Shown here: positions 26,004 to 34,878 of the stretch, piece after piece
How positions within the stretch are numbered: the stretch's first letter is position 1
How the letters are laid out: each line of letters begins with the position of its first letter
Assembly: GCF_024347215.1 (NCBI RefSeq)
Contig: NZ_AP025282.1
Span: forward strand, 372,001 to 436,000
Direction: 5' to 3'
DNA length: 64,000 nt
Origin: Aliamphritea ceti
GTDB taxonomy: Bacteria > Pseudomonadota > Gammaproteobacteria > Pseudomonadales > Balneatricaceae
The notes under the pieces: generated by a model
Told to the model about the DNA's origin: nothing
Seen by the model: only the letters and a program-made list of their open reading frames with translations
The model's database searches: none
Translations under genes and position numbers: made by a program

Positions 26004-26334
26004 AGAAGAGGTCACTTTTTCTGTATATGGAAAAACTCTTCGATTATGGCCGGTTATTGCTGAGTTGAATAGGCAGAAAAACGCCCTGAAAGATTAAATG
26101 GCCCTAGTTGAAAAAAATAAAATTAATTTTGATCGTGCTGTTATTGCTTGGTTTTACGGGCTAATTACTGATCTTCAAGAAGGAAAACGGTTTAAATACT
26201 TAGAAATTAAGTTTCTTAACTATATGTTTTTAAATGTTATTTCTTATATGGAATTTATTTTTCGGATATGGAAGAAAATTGACAGTTACGCCCTGTGCTC
26301 CTAGCATTTCATAATCAAATATAGGGTGTGCGTC
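26004..26334. promoter_or_regulatory. Divergent region with three IclR-type sites
   Basis: An AT-rich space with no credible gene. Beside the IclR gene, 26016-26035 is a palindrome with arms TTTTTC and GAAAAA around TGTATATG. Near the dehydrogenase gene, TTCTTATATGGAA (26241-26253) and TTCGGATATGGAA (26261-26273) are near-identical and exactly 20 bases apart, two helical turns. All three share TTC-N7/8-GAA and ATATGGAA. They are good candidates for IclR operators controlling both directions. Confidence 0.55.
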
Positions 26335-27759
26335 ATGAAAATCGAACAAAATTTTATTGCCAATTCATTCATCGCTTCTGCCAATAGTGCCATGATTCCG
26401 GTGTATAACCCGGCCGATGGTGAGTTAGTTGCTCAGGTGCCTTCGGCAACAGCTGATGAAGCAATTGGTGCAGTAAAGACTGCCGCGCAAGCGCAGAAAA
26501 GCTGGCGCAAACTCACCAGTGTGGAGCGTGGTGCATATCTGCATAAGCTGGCGGATGCTTTGCTGACGCATAAAGAAGCGATTGGCACTGCGCTGGCGCT
26601 GGAATCCGGTAAAAGTCTGGAAGATGCCACCAATGAGGCGGTTTACGCTGCAGACATTACCCGTTATCACGCAGAGTGGGCGCGGCGTATCGAAGGTGAA
26701 ATAATTCCCAGTGATTCGCCATCTGAAAACTTGTTGCTACAACGTGAGCCTATTGGCGTTATTAGCTGTCTGATCCCGTTTAACTACCCTGTTTATACCT
26801 TGCTACGGAAAATTGCACCGGCACTGATTACCGGTAACACGGTCGTTGTAAGACCAAGCAACAATACACCTTGTTCGGCTTTTGAGATTGCCAAAGCAGT
26901 ACAGGCTGCGGGCATTCCAGCCGGTGTAGTGAACATTCTGACTATGGATCATGCAACGGCAGAGATCGTGTGTACCCATCCTAAGGTCGGCATGATTACG
27001 CTGACAGGCAGTGTGGGTGCTGGCCGTAAGGTGCTGGAGTATTCGCAGGTAAACATTGCTAAGTCATCACTGGAACTGGGTGGCAAGACGCCGGCGATTG
27101 TCGAAGCAGATGCTGATTTGCAGCAAGCCGCCCGTGAGATCGTTGGTTCAAAAACTACTAACTGTGGACAACTTTGTACAGCAGTAGAGCGCGTCTATGT
27201 TCATGAAGCCGTTTACGATGAGTTTGTCAGTTTGCTGAAGCAGCACATGGGTGAGCGACAGTTTGGTGATCGTGCGGCACAGCCTGCACATATGGGGCCT
27301 CTGGTTAATGATAACGCCCGTCTGAATATTCATCAGATGGTGGAACGTGCCATTGATGACGGTGCTCAGCTGGAAGTCGGTGGTTATATCCCGGAAGGGC
27401 AGGGGCACTTTTATCCACCGACCCTGTTAACCAATTGCCGTCAGGATATGGAAATTGTTCAGGAAGAAATTTTTGGACCGGTACTGCCCGTACTCAAATA
27501 CAGTAATGCTGAAGAAGCGCTGGAACTGGCTAACGACCATCAGTTTGGTCTGGCATCAGTCATCTATACAGAGAATTACCGCACTGCTATGGGAATGGCA
27601 AACAATATTGAAGCCGGTGAAGTGTACATCAACCGTACGCCGGCGGACCCGTATCAGGGGTATCACGCAGGCTGGAAACGTTCTGGTCTGGGCGGGGATG
27701 ATGGCAAGCATGGCATGCTTGAGTTCACTCAAACCCGGTTAGTGGTACAGAAGTACTGA
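26335..27759 (+). CDS. Aldehyde dehydrogenase, AldA (lactaldehyde/glycolaldehyde)-like
   Basis: A 474-residue NAD-dependent dehydrogenase that turns an aldehyde into a carboxylate. The catalytic Glu lies in LELGGKTPAIV and the nucleophile Cys in TNCGQLCTAVERVYV. Stretches such as AEWARRIEGEIIPSD and the C-terminal GYHAGWKRSGLGGDDGKHG are very like E. coli AldA, the lactaldehyde and glycolaldehyde dehydrogenase. ATG at 26335 gives the family N-terminus; a GTG three codons upstream is less likely. It is the first gene after the IclR sites. The MFS gene follows after 157 bases. Confidence 0.9.
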   Translation: MKIEQNFIANSFIASANSAMIPVYNPADGELVAQVPSATADEAIGAVKTAAQAQKSWRKLTSVERGAYLHKLADALLTHKEAIGTALALESGKSLEDATNEAVYAADITRYHAEWARRIEGEIIPSDSPSENLLLQREPIGVISCLIPFNYPVYTLLRKIAPALITGNTVVVRPSNNTPCSAFEIAKAVQAAGIPAGVVNILTMDHATAEIVCTHPKVGMITLTGSVGAGRKVLEYSQVNIAKSSLELGGKTPAIVEADADLQQAAREIVGSKTTNCGQLCTAVERVYVHEAVYDEFVSLLKQHMGERQFGDRAAQPAHMGPLVNDNARLNIHQMVERAIDDGAQLEVGGYIPEGQGHFYPPTLLTNCRQDMEIVQEEIFGPVLPVLKYSNAEEALELANDHQFGLASVIYTENYRTAMGMANNIEAGEVYINRTPADPYQGYHAGWKRSGLGGDDGKHGMLEFTQTRLVVQKY

Positions 27760-27916
27760 TACTTATCAGGGCTGAGCTGCCCACATCTAACTAGCTCAAT
27801 CATCACAGAGTCCTATCTGACTGCAGTGTCTACATTGTGGCCCGGGTCTCTGTGTGTCTGAAAACTGTAGCTCGTTGAGAAGATGGCTTTAAGAAAGCCT
27901 TAAGGACATAACAATA

Positions 27917-29209
27917 ATGACGACTTTAAATGCTTCGATGGCTGCCGGCTCCGGTAGCACCAACCTGAAACGTTATTTTCAATTTCTACTGTTATTACTG
28001 GCGGCAGGGGCAATTTATCCGTTGCTATATCTGCGCCAGAATTTTGAAACCTCTATTCTTGAGGCTTTTCAGATTACTACCTCGGACCTGGGTAATTACT
28101 ACTCAATGCTCGGGGTGATGTATATGGTGTGCTACCTGCCCAGTGGCTGGCTGGCGGACCGTTTCTCGCCGAAAGGTCTGATTGCGTTTTCAATGCTGCT
28201 GACCGGTGGGTTGGGCCTTTGGTTTGCTGCTATCCCTGATAAAGAAATGCTGCCGTATATTTTCGCGGCTTGGGGTATTGGGGCCGGTCTTACTTTTTGG
28301 GCTTCGATGCTTAAAGGCGTGAAGATGCTGGCCAGTCATAATGAACAGGGCCGTTTTTTCGGCATTCTTGATGGCGGCCGTGGATTAGTGGAAGCGGTAC
28401 TGGCGACAATTGCCATTGCCATTTTTGCCTATGCTATTGAGTCTCAGGGACAGAGTAATACCGTGGCGCTACAGCAGGTTATTTATATGTATTCCTTCAC
28501 TTGTATTGTGATTGGCGTATTGGCATTTCTGTTTATCAGTAACGAACCTGCAAACAAAGAAGCTGCTGACACTAAAGCCAGTAGCAACGGAAATCTTGTC
28601 CGTGATCTGAAATTCCTGATGTCTATTCCGGAACTGTGGTTAGTATCGATTATTATTTTCTGTGGCTATCAGCTGTTCTGGGCAACCTATTCCTTCTCTG
28701 CTTTTCTACAGGAAGGTTATGAAATTACTGCAGTGACTGCGGGCTTTATTACAGTCGCCAAGTTATGGATGCGGCCTATCGGTGGTATCGGCGCCGGCTT
28801 CCTTGGGGATAAATACGGTAAGGAAAATATTCTGGCCGTTGCATTGCTGGGTGCATCTATCGGCTTAGTGGTGATGATTGTTTTCCCGCAGCTGAACTCA
28901 GTGTATTTTCTATTGGCAGTCGTGCTGCTAATTGGTGTACTTACTTATGCTATTCGTGGCCTCTACTGGGCGATTCTGGATGACTGTGATATCCCGTTAC
29001 ATGTAACAGGTCTGGCGATTGGTATTGTGTCACTGATTGCTTATACACCGGATATTTTCTTGCCACAGATTAATGGTTTTATTGCTGCCCGCTATGAAGG
29101 TGTAACAGTGTATAACCTCTACTTTGGCTATATTGCTGTGATGGGTGTGGTTGGAACACTGACTGCGCTACGGTTGAAAAATATGATTGCGAATAAAAAG
29201 GCTTCCTGA
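27917..29209 (+). CDS. MFS transporter
   Basis: A 430-residue inner-membrane transporter with about twelve helices. The loop between helices 2 and 3 has the MFS signature as GWLADRFSPKG, and a second-half copy reads GFLGDKYGKEN. The general look is of the organic-acid/sugar-acid branch (YihN- or DgoT-like). It has AAGGA 11 bases before the ATG. Its last base is shared with the first base of the dehydratase gene (TGATG overlap), so import and the next enzyme are translationally linked. Likely imports the operon's substrate, probably a sugar acid or similar (inference). Confidence 0.88.
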   Translation: MTTLNASMAAGSGSTNLKRYFQFLLLLLAAGAIYPLLYLRQNFETSILEAFQITTSDLGNYYSMLGVMYMVCYLPSGWLADRFSPKGLIAFSMLLTGGLGLWFAAIPDKEMLPYIFAAWGIGAGLTFWASMLKGVKMLASHNEQGRFFGILDGGRGLVEAVLATIAIAIFAYAIESQGQSNTVALQQVIYMYSFTCIVIGVLAFLFISNEPANKEAADTKASSNGNLVRDLKFLMSIPELWLVSIIIFCGYQLFWATYSFSAFLQEGYEITAVTAGFITVAKLWMRPIGGIGAGFLGDKYGKENILAVALLGASIGLVVMIVFPQLNSVYFLLAVVLLIGVLTYAIRGLYWAILDDCDIPLHVTGLAIGIVSLIAYTPDIFLPQINGFIAARYEGVTVYNLYFGYIAVMGVVGTLTALRLKNMIANKKAS

Positions 29210-30441
29210 TGAAAGTTACTTCCTGCGAAACCCATATTGTTGCAACACCGCCGCCGCATGTTGGTGGTATGTACTGGATCTTTGTCAGCCTGAAAACTGA
29301 GTGCGGTATTCAGGGGGTTGGTGAGGTGTATGCGGCATCCTTTCATCCAACCGTGATGGAAAAGGCCATAGAAGATGTCTTTGACAGGTATCTGAAAGGC
29401 TATGATCCACACCATGTGGAGCGCTTCTTTAGGGAATGTTATTCCAGTGGCTTCACACAGCGCCCGGATCTCACCATGATGGGTGTGGTCAGTGGTCTGG
29501 AAATGGCCTGCTGGGACATTATTGGTAAAGCTGCCGGTAAACCTGTGTACGAACTGATAGGCGGCAAGGTTAATCATAAGCTGCGCAGTTATACCTATCT
29601 GTACCCGGAAAATGCTCAGGGCGAATACGATTACGACAATGTCGAGCTGGCGGTGGAATGTGCACTGCAGAATAAGGAGCGGGGTTTCACCGCGCTGAAG
29701 TTTGATCCGGCGGGGCCTTACACGGCGTATTCAGGGCATCAGTTATCCCAGAACGATCTGGATAAATCAGAGACGTTTTGCCGAAGAATTCGCGAGGCTG
29801 TGGGTAACAGCTGTGATCTGCTGTTTGGTACGCATGGTCAGATGACACCAGCAGGCGCTATTCGTCTTGCTAAGCGTCTCGAACCTTATGATCCGTTGTG
29901 GTTTGAGGAGCCGGTACCACCAGGTCAGGCAGAAGCGATGGCACAGGTGGCTCAGGCAACCAGTATTCCGGTTGCGACTGGTGAGCGTCTGACAACTAAG
30001 TTTGAGTTTCATGATGTGTTGAAGAACCGTGCTGCGGCGATTCTGCAAATGAATCTTGGCCGGGTCGGCGGCATTCTGGAAGGTAAAAAAGTGGCTGCAC
30101 TGGCAGAGGCATATTATTGCCAGATCGCACCGCACCTTTATAACGGCCCTGTAGGTGCGGCGGCCAGTGTTCAGCTGGCCACCGCGACACCGAATTTTTT
30201 GATTCAGGAAAGTATCGGTACCTGGGATGGTTTTCATGCAGAAGTGCTGGAAGAGAAAATCGACTGGCAGGATGGCTATATCATACCCTCAGATAAGCCG
30301 GGGTTAGGCGTTGAGCTGAATATGGAAACAGTGAAAGCCTGTTCACCATATAAAGAGCCGACGCTGCATCTTTCTATGGACGCACGGCCATATGATTACA
30401 AGCGTCAGTCCTCCACGCACTGGAAGAAAACCGGTCAGTAA
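29209..30441 (+). CDS. Enolase-superfamily dehydratase, galactonate-dehydratase-like
   Basis: A 410-residue mandelate-racemase/MLE family enzyme. Magnesium ligands are suggested at LLFGTHGQM, WFEEPVPPGQ and ATGERLTTKFEF, with the catalytic His in IAPHLYNGPVGAAASVQ. The C-terminal pattern PHLYNGPVG and LIQESIGTWDG resembles the galactonate dehydratase branch, so a sugar-acid dehydration is likely, but the subgroup is not certain. It overlaps the MFS gene by one base and is followed 4 bases later by the GMC oxidoreductase gene. Confidence 0.88.
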   Translation: MKVTSCETHIVATPPPHVGGMYWIFVSLKTECGIQGVGEVYAASFHPTVMEKAIEDVFDRYLKGYDPHHVERFFRECYSSGFTQRPDLTMMGVVSGLEMACWDIIGKAAGKPVYELIGGKVNHKLRSYTYLYPENAQGEYDYDNVELAVECALQNKERGFTALKFDPAGPYTAYSGHQLSQNDLDKSETFCRRIREAVGNSCDLLFGTHGQMTPAGAIRLAKRLEPYDPLWFEEPVPPGQAEAMAQVAQATSIPVATGERLTTKFEFHDVLKNRAAAILQMNLGRVGGILEGKKVAALAEAYYCQIAPHLYNGPVGAAASVQLATATPNFLIQESIGTWDGFHAEVLEEKIDWQDGYIIPSDKPGLGVELNMETVKACSPYKEPTLHLSMDARPYDYKRQSSTHWKKTGQ

Positions 30442-30445
30442 TATT

Positions 30446-32059
30446 ATGCAATATGACTTCATTATTGTTGGCGCCGGCTCTGCCGGCTGTATTCTGGCGG
30501 ATCGTCTGAGTGAGTCAGGTAACTATTCAGTTCTGCTGCTGGAAGCGGGAGGGAAAGACAGCCTGCCGTGGATAAAGCTACCTGTAGGCTTTGCTAAAAC
30601 GTATTACAACCCTGAGTACAATTACATGTATTACAGCCAGTCGGAAGCGGCAATGAACGGCCGTAATATGTATGTGCCCCGTGGCAAAGTTCAGGGGGGC
30701 TCAGGTTCGATTAATGCGATGATCTATGTGCGTGGGCAGCGGTCTGATTTTGATGACTGGGCTGCGGCGGGAAATCCAGGCTGGTCATACAATGAGGTAC
30801 TGCCGTATTTCAAAAAGCTGGAACGGCATCCGGCGGGTAATACGGAGTATCATTCTGCCGAAGGTAAAATGGGTATTTTACCCATGAAGCAGGATGCGCA
30901 TCCTCTGTGTGACTATTATTTGCAAGCCGCTGAGGAACTTAGCTGGCCGTTAAGTGATGATTTCAACGGGGCCGATTTTGAAGGCGCTGGCGTCTATGAA
31001 GCGAACATTAGCAAGGGTCAACGTGATTCCAGTAATACTGCTTATCTGAAGCCTGCTTTACGACGTTCTAACTTGTCAATTATGCATAATGTTCAGGTGC
31101 ATAAGGTTCAGTTTGATGAGCAGAAACGCACGGACGGCGTGGTTTTTGTGCAGAATGGAATCGAGAAAAAAGCGACAGCTAACCGGGAAGTTATTGTTGC
31201 TGCCGGTGCTATAGATTCGCCCAAACTGCTTCAGCTTTCAGGCCTTGGTGATGCTGAATTATTGGCGGAACATAAGATTTCCGAAGTGCAGCATTTGCCC
31301 GCTGTTGGGCAGAATTTACAGGATCACTTATGCCTTAGTTATTATTTTCGGGCCAGTGTTAAAACTCTCAATGATGATTTTGGTTCGTTGCTGGGACAGG
31401 CGAAAGCCGGTGTGCAATATGTGCTGAACCGGCGTGGCCCGCTGTCGATGAGCGTTAATCAGGCCGGCGGTTTTTTTAAAGGTAGCAGTGCAGAAACACA
31501 GCCAAATATTCAGCTGTATTTTAATCCGATGTCTTATCAGATTCCGCCAGACCCCAAGGCGCAGCTGAAGCCGGAACCTTATTCAGGTTTCCTGGTGGCG
31601 TTTAACCCTTGCCGGCCAACCAGTATGGGAAGTGTCGAGCTAGCTTCGGCGGATCCGACTGAACCGGCAGCTATCAATTTTAATTATCTTTCCACGGAAA
31701 AGGATCTTGCCGAGGTGCAGCAAGGCCATAAACTGGTTCGCGAGCTGATGCAGGCGCCGGCATTGCAGGCAATTACTGTTGAAGAGGTTATGCCGGCAGA
31801 AAAGGCGGAAGATGCTGATTCATTACTGGCGTATTTCCGGGAGAATGCTGGATCTATCTATCATGTTTGCGGCACCTGCAGGATGGGCCCGGACAGCGCT
31901 GATGCTGTTGTTGATGCCCGTCTGCGGGTACATGGTGTCAGTGGCTTACGGGTGGTCGATGCATCGGTTTTTCCAAACATCACCTCCGGCAACACGAATG
32001 CGCCGGTGATGATGGTGGCAGAAAAAGGCGCGGCTATGATCCTTGAGGATCAGGGCTGA
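30446..32059 (+). CDS. GMC-family FAD oxidoreductase (choline-dehydrogenase-like)
   Basis: A 537-residue flavoprotein that oxidises an alcohol. It begins with an FAD motif (FIIVGAGSAGCILADRLSES), has the GMC signature RGKVQGGSGSINAMIYVRGQ, and carries the active-site region HVCGTCRMGPD and NTNAPVMMVAEKGA near the C-terminus. ATG at 30446, 4 bases after the dehydratase stop, fits a tight operon; the longer in-frame start overlaps the dehydratase. With the AldA-like enzyme it could carry out a two-step alcohol-aldehyde-acid oxidation (inference). Confidence 0.9.
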   Translation: MQYDFIIVGAGSAGCILADRLSESGNYSVLLLEAGGKDSLPWIKLPVGFAKTYYNPEYNYMYYSQSEAAMNGRNMYVPRGKVQGGSGSINAMIYVRGQRSDFDDWAAAGNPGWSYNEVLPYFKKLERHPAGNTEYHSAEGKMGILPMKQDAHPLCDYYLQAAEELSWPLSDDFNGADFEGAGVYEANISKGQRDSSNTAYLKPALRRSNLSIMHNVQVHKVQFDEQKRTDGVVFVQNGIEKKATANREVIVAAGAIDSPKLLQLSGLGDAELLAEHKISEVQHLPAVGQNLQDHLCLSYYFRASVKTLNDDFGSLLGQAKAGVQYVLNRRGPLSMSVNQAGGFFKGSSAETQPNIQLYFNPMSYQIPPDPKAQLKPEPYSGFLVAFNPCRPTSMGSVELASADPTEPAAINFNYLSTEKDLAEVQQGHKLVRELMQAPALQAITVEEVMPAEKAEDADSLLAYFRENAGSIYHVCGTCRMGPDSADAVVDARLRVHGVSGLRVVDASVFPNITSGNTNAPVMMVAEKGAAMILEDQG

Positions 32060-32074
32060 AATTCGGTTTCAGCC
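32054..32074. terminator. Hairpin between convergent genes
   Basis: Arms GGCTGAAA and TTTCAGCC pair perfectly around TTCGG. The oxidoreductase stop codon lies within the left arm and the convergent gene ends 3 bases beyond the right arm. A UUCG-like loop adds stability. No T-run follows, so it may act as a bidirectional, partly Rho-assisted stop. Confidence 0.55.
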
Positions 32075-32076
32075 TG

Positions 32077-33858
32077 TCAGTTCGCGAGGTGTTTCAGGTA
32101 CTCGATTTTATCCTCTTCAGCGCGTGCTTCACTGAAAAAACTTAAGGTTTCTATTAGTTGTGTGCGGGCCTGAAATGCTCCAATTTCGCCCGCTTTCACA
32201 TCAGTTGCGTTGCTGGAGAGGTTGTCCAGTAACTGGCTGCCTACTGTTTCACTGTTTGTCAGCAGTACTCCAACTAAAGCATCAACCTGATCGCCGGCAA
32301 GCTCTGTAGCCTGCCAGAATTTCTCTTTCTGTTCTCCGGGCTGAGCAGCTTCGGCCTGCAGCAATGCTGTTGGATTATCCGTTTGTGCAAGGGTGTTAGT
32401 GCGCGTCAGGAACCTTGTGAATTGCTGGCTTTGGTCATCTGAATCCTGCAGAGCCAGAGGGGCTGATCCAGTGTTCAGCTGGTTGATGTCCTGTACTAGC
32501 TGGTCGCGCTGTTCAGCGTTTAACTCAGAGAAAGTAGTGTTCAACTGTGTACTGCGGCTCATGTCATCCTGATTCAGCCAGGCATCAGTCACCATCAGAC
32601 GGATCATGTTTTTCTGATCGCGTTTGCTCTGGTAGTCGTCTTTTACTTCGTAGCGTGCTTCCGGGTCACCAGTATCATCACCTAACCGGCTGAGTGAGAT
32701 ACCTTCGCGGGTTTGATGGTTGTCACGTAGCTGATCAAGTGTTTCGATAATCTGCGGATTATCTTCCAGTTCAAGGTTTTCTGCTTCATCTCCGACCAGT
32801 GTATCAAGGCCAACCCGGGTAATTTCCAGATAGCTGCGCTGGTGGGTTGCATCCATGTAGCTGAGTTTATCTGTCATGGCGGATAGTTGTTCATCACTGA
32901 ACTGATACTCAGAAATAAAGCTCATGGTGGTATCAAGCATATCCTTAAGTACCCAGGGCATTTCATTATCGTAATCGATATTCGCCCGGTCAGGTATTTC
33001 ATAGCCTGTCCAGGGGCTGAAGCCACGTTCAAACCCTGACCGTGCCTGCTCGGTTAAGCCGCCGAGATAATTTAAAAAAGAATCAGTCGTTTGTTCTGAG
33101 CGACCTTCCAGACCGCTGACAACATCCTGACCTAACTGGTTATCGGAGCCGAAAATCAACAGTAGGGTGTCCTGTTGGCTGTCTGTGAATGTCTGCAGGG
33201 AATCCAGCATGGCATCCGGATCATCGGTTTTATGGATGGCGCTGACGAAGTTGTACAAATTATTAGCCGAAGGTGATGGCTGGGTATGCGGGAGGATCGC
33301 ATTGGCGGTATAGGTAACATCGGCAGGTCTGCTTATTACCTGTTTGGCATAGCTGGCGGCTTGTTCCAATACTCTTAACTGTGTATCAGCAGATAAATTT
33401 GTCAGATCCGCCACGAATTCTTTGGCCAGCCTGGCTGTTGCCATACTGTAGTTTGGGGCCTGGTTAACGGTCGCCGGTGTCTGTAATTTATCAATGCTGC
33501 TGGCTAAATGACCGAGTGCTGTATCGTCCAGTGATTCTGCCAGTGTCAGAAAACTATCGTCCAGAATTATTTCGGTATTGATCAACGACTGGCGCTGCTC
33601 ATCGGTGACTCTGCTTAGCAGGTTTTCAATACGCTCATTTCTCTCGTCACCAATGACGATGTATTGCTTAACAGATGCGGACTGATCCGTTTTTTGGAAT
33701 GACTCAGCTCGTTGTGCATCAGGCATAGTCTGCTGTTTTTCTATGCTTGTATGGTTTGTCTGTAAGTTACTTTTCAGCTGCTTCAGAGCTGTATTTTCGG
33801 CCTGAGGGCGCAGCTGCGCAGTTTTGGTATTTGTCAGAACAGCAGAGGTAAGTTTCAT
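32077..33858 (-). CDS. Large soluble protein of unknown function
   Basis: A 593-residue acidic, Gln/Asp/Thr-rich protein without a signal peptide or membrane segment. The first 75 residues look disordered (many Gln, Thr, Lys). The rest is mainly predicted helical and carries a recurring short motif of the form x-[DE]-x-Q-[RQ]-x-x-L: TDEQRQSLI, TDSQQDTLLL, NAEQRDQLV and looser copies such as DATHQRSYL and AGDQVDALV. I recognise no domain. AAGGATGG 4 bases before the ATG at 33858 supports this start over an upstream ATG at 33948. It is a single-gene unit, upstream of and divergent from the TetR-RND block. Confidence 0.7.
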   Translation of the reverse strand: MKLTSAVLTNTKTAQLRPQAENTALKQLKSNLQTNHTSIEKQQTMPDAQRAESFQKTDQSASVKQYIVIGDERNERIENLLSRVTDEQRQSLINTEIILDDSFLTLAESLDDTALGHLASSIDKLQTPATVNQAPNYSMATARLAKEFVADLTNLSADTQLRVLEQAASYAKQVISRPADVTYTANAILPHTQPSPSANNLYNFVSAIHKTDDPDAMLDSLQTFTDSQQDTLLLIFGSDNQLGQDVVSGLEGRSEQTTDSFLNYLGGLTEQARSGFERGFSPWTGYEIPDRANIDYDNEMPWVLKDMLDTTMSFISEYQFSDEQLSAMTDKLSYMDATHQRSYLEITRVGLDTLVGDEAENLELEDNPQIIETLDQLRDNHQTREGISLSRLGDDTGDPEARYEVKDDYQSKRDQKNMIRLMVTDAWLNQDDMSRSTQLNTTFSELNAEQRDQLVQDINQLNTGSAPLALQDSDDQSQQFTRFLTRTNTLAQTDNPTALLQAEAAQPGEQKEKFWQATELAGDQVDALVGVLLTNSETVGSQLLDNLSSNATDVKAGEIGAFQARTQLIETLSFFSEARAEEDKIEYLKHLAN

Positions 33859-34242
33859 GGTTCCATCCTTGTGGTCTTCAGTAATCTGAATTACCGACAT
33901 ATTGCTACTAATTACTGTTTCGGCCACGGATAGCATTTTTATATGCACAGATAGGGAAAATATTAGCGGTACAGAGGTTTGAGGCTGGCAACTGGCTGGA
34001 TTCTATGTGTTATCCGACCTATCTGTTCCGCTTATACGCTATGAGCAGGTATCAGAAAGGCAGTGTATTCAGCTAAGGGTCGTTACTTCCTGGCTTTACA
34101 TTTATTTACAAAAAGTTAACACAAGTTAATCCTAGCTTGAGGAATACTCTTGGCCGCTGTTTTTTAAAAGATAGGTTACAAGCGATAAATAAGTCGCTAT
34201 TATTAATTTATCATTTGATAAATTAAATATCGGTAACCTCCT
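33859..34242. promoter_or_regulatory. Divergent region with a 24-base perfect palindrome
   Basis: An AT-rich space without a credible gene. At 34203-34226 a palindrome has 11-base arms (left arm TTAATTTATCA, two central T bases, exact complement on the right). It ends 16 bases before the TetR start codon, overlapping where the promoter and leader must be, and is a strong candidate for the TetR operator. A second inverted repeat, AGCGA-N8-TCGCT, lies at 34181-34198. Confidence 0.6.
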
Positions 34243-34878
34243 ATGACTCAACTTTCAAAACCAAAGCGCGGCCGTCCTGCTGATCCTGCATTACAGGAAA
34301 AGCGTCGGGAAGATCTGATTGATGCCGCTTTTGAACTGTTACGTCATAAGAGCTATCGCAGCATTACTATTCGGGATCTGGCCAGCGAGGCTCAGACTCA
34401 GTCAGCAATGATCAAATACTATTTTGATGATAAGCAGGGGCTTTTTCTGGCGTTACTGGAAAGAATCAGTAAACAGCAACAGAGCAATTTTGATGAGGTT
34501 TGGCAGTCTGAGCAGCCTTTAAAAACGTTTATTCATTCTTCGGTAAAATTTTTCTCAGCAAATCAGCCGGTTACCCGGCTGATTGCTGACGAGGTCATTG
34601 CCGGGGATAGCGAACTGAAGAAAGCTTTCATTGCTACTTTGCCGAAACGAACCGCCGAAATGCTGCCAAAGCTGATTGCCGCGGAGCAGGACGCCGGTCA
34701 CATCAGGGCGGATATGAACCCCAAATGGCTGGGTTTTTCGCTGATCAATATGATTATTACGCCGTTTGTCGCGGTACCTGTACGTGAACAGGTATGGCAT
34801 ATCAGTCACGAAGAAATCTCCAGTGATGCCTGGGCGGAACATGTTTATAGAATTTTTACAGAGGGAGCTGGGATATGA
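34243..34878 (+). CDS. TetR-family regulator of an efflux operon
   Basis: A 211-residue repressor-type protein. The N-terminus is basic (KPKRGRPADPALQEKRREDL) and the HTH covers about residues 25-65 (SITIRDLASEAQTQSAMIKY). The remaining helical domain should bind an inducer. Its last four bases overlap the adaptor gene (ATGA), so it is the first gene of the RND operon and most likely autoregulated through the palindrome upstream. Confidence 0.9.
   Translation: MTQLSKPKRGRPADPALQEKRREDLIDAAFELLRHKSYRSITIRDLASEAQTQSAMIKYYFDDKQGLFLALLERISKQQQSNFDEVWQSEQPLKTFIHSSVKFFSANQPVTRLIADEVIAGDSELKKAFIATLPKRTAEMLPKLIAAEQDAGHIRADMNPKWLGFSLINMIITPFVAVPVREQVWHISHEEISSDAWAEHVYRIFTEGAGI

Noticed and set aside
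26098..26304. 68-residue ORF in the IclR-dehydrogenase intergenic region
   Set aside because: Very AT-rich composition, no ribosome-binding site, and it runs over the candidate IclR operators; reads as chance.
27903..27929. ACAATAATGAC at the MFS start as a third copy of the shared leader
   Set aside because: Only the last block matches; the AAATAATTCG-T-run and the middle block are missing, so the match is probably chance around the start codon.
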